DNA from: Bacteroidota bacterium
Lineage (GTDB): Bacteria > Bacteroidota > Bacteroidia > Bacteroidales > VadinHA17
Direction of reading: 5' to 3'
Length of the DNA: 7,650 bases
Assembly: GCA_030628785.1 (NCBI GenBank)
Contig: DAOVQI010000151.1
Location: 1-7,650 of the forward strand
Shown: positions 6,151 to 7,650 of the stretch, piece after piece
How positions within the stretch are numbered: the first letter of the stretch is position 1
Layout: each line of letters opens with the position of its first letter
Notes under the pieces: model-generated
Seen by the model: the letters and a program-made list of their open reading frames with translations, nothing else
The model's database searches: none
What the model was told of the DNA's origin: nothing
Position numbers and translations under genes: made by a program

Positions 6151-6187
6151 GCGCGAAGAGCGGAGCGCAGAGCGCTTGGAGTGGAGC
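6151..6187 (+). repeat. Degenerate AGAGCG/GGAGCG repeat run
   Basis: Successive GAAGAGCG, GAGCGCAG, AGCGCTTG and GGAGTGGAGCG units form an imperfect low-complexity run. Inside it AGCGC-AGA-GCGCT (6164-6176) is a short perfect hairpin. Confidence 0.55.
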
Positions 6188-6214
6188 GTAATTTGCATAA
6201 TGAATGATTACCTA

Positions 6215-6256
6215 TAACCCGGAACCAGAAACATGTAACTCGGAACTCAAAACATT
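6215..6256 (+). repeat. Tandem pair of a 21-base repeat (TAACYCGGAAC type)
   Basis: Copy 1 is 6215-6235 and copy 2 is 6236-6256. They match at 16 of 21 positions, sharing TAAC, CGGAAC and AAACAT. The copies directly abut each other and end about 43 bases before the next gene start. Confidence 0.7.
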
Positions 6257-6298
6257 TTTAGCAAAATATTCAATTGTTATTATTCAATAGTCAATACT

Positions 6299-7378
6299 AT
6301 GGTTTCTATTCAGGCAACAGTATCAAAAGGATGGCTCCATAAAAACGGAGGGTTTTCTTTTGATGAAGAATACTATATGGATCCTTTTTGCAGTCAGAAC
6401 CAGGACAAAATAATGCATGAGTTCATAAAAAAAAGGTTTCCTGATTACCAGATATATTACATGGAAGCCAACCTGGTTCAGGCACCATATGTAGACAAAA
6501 ATCAAATCCTTGTTGGAGCTATTCAACCAAATCTGATACTGGCAGTTATTTTGGGCTCAAAAATTGTTTATTATCCTGATAAAGATCCTGATGTTGAAAC
6601 CGTCACGTTAAGAAACATAAGTACTCCTCAGGATTTGCCGGACATTGAGGACATAATGAATCATCCTTTAATAAAAACCCTTGACCATCAGTTAAAAACT
6701 ATAAAAAATGACTATACTGATTTAGTGGTGATCCCTCCTTTTTTTTGGGATACTTCCGGCAGAGCTACAATTCATGGAATAATCACCACTTCCCTGAAAC
6801 TTATAGGCGAAAAAGTTATGATGCTTACTATTCTTGATCCCAATCTGCTACACCAAATCCACCAATGGATAACGGATATATATATCGCTTTAATAAGACA
6901 CTTCTCACAAATAAGTAACCTTCCTGTTAATTCAGTGCATGCCGGAGAATGTTCCGGTATTATGATCTCCAATGACCAGTATCTTGAATTTATAACGCCC
7001 TATATTAGTCAACTTGGCAAGGAATTAGGAGATGTCAGGCTGCATTCATGCGGAAAGTCAGATCATTTACTCGATGCTATTTCGAAAATTGAAAAACTTA
7101 CGATCATTGATGTTGGTTCAGATACTTCTGTGAAAATGATACGATCGATGCTTGGAAGACAGTTTGAGATTAATCTTTCCCCACCTGTTGAATTGTTGTT
7201 AAAAGGGTCATCAAAAGAAAAGCTCCATGAATGGCTGGATAAATCCCTCGAAGAGAATCAAGGGGGACCGATACGGTTTGCATACCACATAGAAGCAGAT
7301 TATGATTATGAAAATTGTCTTAGCATTCATGATAAGTTAGTGGAGAAGAAATTAATTACGAAAGGAAGGCTTTATTAA
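6299..7378 (+). CDS. Uroporphyrinogen decarboxylase-superfamily protein (COG0407, MtaA-like)
   Basis: A 359-residue soluble protein, near the usual 340-370 of the superfamily, with a complete TIM-barrel-like layout. The C-terminal half carries the recognisable motifs. VHAGECSGIM (213-222) is followed by the RLHSCG motif (248-252, His249 and Cys251), the HxC zinc pair of corrinoid-linked methyltransferases such as MtaA. Then come IDVGSDTS (270-277), INLSPPVELLL (291-301) and FAYHIEADYDYENC (327-340). Where MtaA/CmuA-type enzymes carry a third-ligand cysteine, this protein has His330 in YHIE, and Cys218 and Cys340 are additional thiols. True heme-pathway HemE is unlikely because the HxC pair belongs to the methyl-transfer branch. 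A methyltransferase or an uncharacterised relative is more likely. No corrinoid protein or partner is visible. It stands alone, 404 bases after the symporter operon. The ATG at 6299 gives an ordinary N-terminus, and no earlier start is supported. Confidence 0.85.
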   Translation: MVSIQATVSKGWLHKNGGFSFDEEYYMDPFCSQNQDKIMHEFIKKRFPDYQIYYMEANLVQAPYVDKNQILVGAIQPNLILAVILGSKIVYYPDKDPDVETVTLRNISTPQDLPDIEDIMNHPLIKTLDHQLKTIKNDYTDLVVIPPFFWDTSGRATIHGIITTSLKLIGEKVMMLTILDPNLLHQIHQWITDIYIALIRHFSQISNLPVNSVHAGECSGIMISNDQYLEFITPYISQLGKELGDVRLHSCGKSDHLLDAISKIEKLTIIDVGSDTSVKMIRSMLGRQFEINLSPPVELLLKGSSKEKLHEWLDKSLEENQGGPIRFAYHIEADYDYENCLSIHDKLVEKKLITKGRLY

Positions 7379-7412
7379 TATGAACTACAGAGGAAAAAGT
7401 TTGTATTCTGAA

Positions 7413-7438
7413 GGCTATGGCTGAGGCTAAGGCTAAGG
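7413..7438 (+). repeat. Hexanucleotide repeat GGCTAN (4 copies)
   Basis: GGCTAT, GGCTGA, GGCTAA, GGCTAA, then GG. A short degenerate array 35 bases after the URO-D-like gene, similar in style to the repeats at 5895-6256 but with a different unit. Confidence 0.8.
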
Positions 7439-7470
7439 ATATCAAGAGGAAATAGTTATGAACTTAATAA

Positions 7471-7599
7471 TCAATCATTATTATCAAGGACATTATATAT
7501 ATTAGCGATGAAGAAAAAGATGTTCTCATCAAGGGCTATAGGGCAGTAATAGAAAAGCTGGATTCAATGATAAAAAGTATAAAAATAGCCAGGAAATAA
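7471..7599 (+). pseudogene. Possible C-terminal fragment of a four-helix-bundle (23S rRNA IVP-type) protein
   Basis: An open frame from just after a TAA (7468-7470) to TAA (7597-7599) with no ATG start upstream of the conserved part. The residues from YISDEEKD through AVIEKLDSMIKSIK to ARK look like the last helix of Bacteroidota four-helix-bundle proteins, which often end in a YIS-x-E-E ... L-x-x-x-I-K-S pattern. The first three helices are not found upstream; the GGCTAN repeat is there instead. The match is short and from memory, so a chance resemblance or another small gene is possible. Confidence 0.3.
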
Positions 7600-7650
7600 C
7601 AATGGAATATTTAACAGGAAAGGTATGTCTAAAAAATAAAAAAATGAGAC

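Larger units (their letters stand above)
5895..6298. other. Gene-free spacer built from several short repeats and hairpins
   Basis: A 404-base spacer with no credible gene. Its purine-rich, G-rich composition contrasts sharply with the AT-rich genes on both sides. Within it lie an 8-base tandem (5928-5949), an interrupted 33-base hairpin (5989-6021), a 7-base tandem (6078-6107), an 8-bp perfect hairpin (6118-6136), an AGAGCG-type run (6151-6187) and a 21-base tandem pair (6215-6256). The final 40 bases are AT-rich leader for the gene at 6299. Confidence 0.75.

Noticed and set aside
5947..6198. 83-residue minus-strand open frame
   Set aside because: It is made of the repeat mosaic read backwards (PSPCPVPHAPC is the GGCATGG array). 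It has no domain and its composition comes from the repeats.
6299..7378. Heme-pathway uroporphyrinogen decarboxylase (hemE)
   Set aside because: The HxC motif and HAGECSG/YHIE pattern belong to the methyltransferase-like branch, and no other heme gene is nearby.
7380..7424. 14-codon frame just after the URO-D-like gene
   Set aside because: It is too short, ends inside the GGCTAN repeat and has no conserved features.
7602..7650. Open frame starting at ATG and running off the right edge
   Set aside because: Only 16 codons are visible, with no recognisable motif, so it cannot be supported as a gene from this window.

Overview
The window is AT-rich and most likely comes from a Bacteroidota genome, probably an environmental, polysaccharide-using member of the Bacteroidales/Marinilabiliales type. 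This is inferred from gene content: a Tat-targeted GH109-like Gfo/Idh/MocA protein, an SSS symporter followed by a tiny membrane protein, a VCBS/FG-GAP propeller protein, A-rich start regions without Shine-Dalgarno sequences, and G-rich short repeats between genes. No rRNA, tRNA or CRISPR array was seen.

Left half (1-2632), all coding on the minus strand. It looks like accessory DNA. Read in the direction of transcription (high to low coordinates) it holds: an attC-like imperfect palindrome (2528-2576); an alpha/beta hydrolase (1717-2499); 21 bases further on, a secreted seven-bladed VCBS propeller gene interrupted by one in-frame TAG (562-1695); a decayed IS1182-type transposase tail (431-562); and a small UPF0158-like gene (32-277) enclosed by a perfect 15-bp inverted repeat (18-32 and 283-297). 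The inverted repeats and core-like GTTRRRY/RYYYAAC ends suggest cassette-like gene modules.

Centre (2633-5894). After an AT-rich divergent spacer there is a plus-strand operon of three tightly spaced genes: the exported GH109-like NAD-dependent glycosidase/oxidoreductase (2854-4164), an SSS-family sodium:solute symporter starting at GTG (4180-5709), and a 57-residue single-pass membrane protein (5721-5894). The simplest reading is a catabolic unit: the periplasmic enzyme releases or modifies a sugar, the symporter imports it, and the small protein assists the symporter.

Right part (5895-7650). A 404-base gene-free spacer is a mosaic of unrelated short tandem repeats and hairpins. It is followed by a uroporphyrinogen-decarboxylase-superfamily (COG0407/MtaA-like) protein (6299-7378) with an HxC metal motif but a histidine where the third ligand is usually cysteine. 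After it come a short GGCTAN repeat and a possible C-terminal fragment of a four-helix-bundle protein.

The points most worth a second look are the inverted-repeat-bounded cassette architecture on the left, the single nonsense codon in the otherwise intact seven-blade propeller, and the repeat mosaic at 5895-6298.
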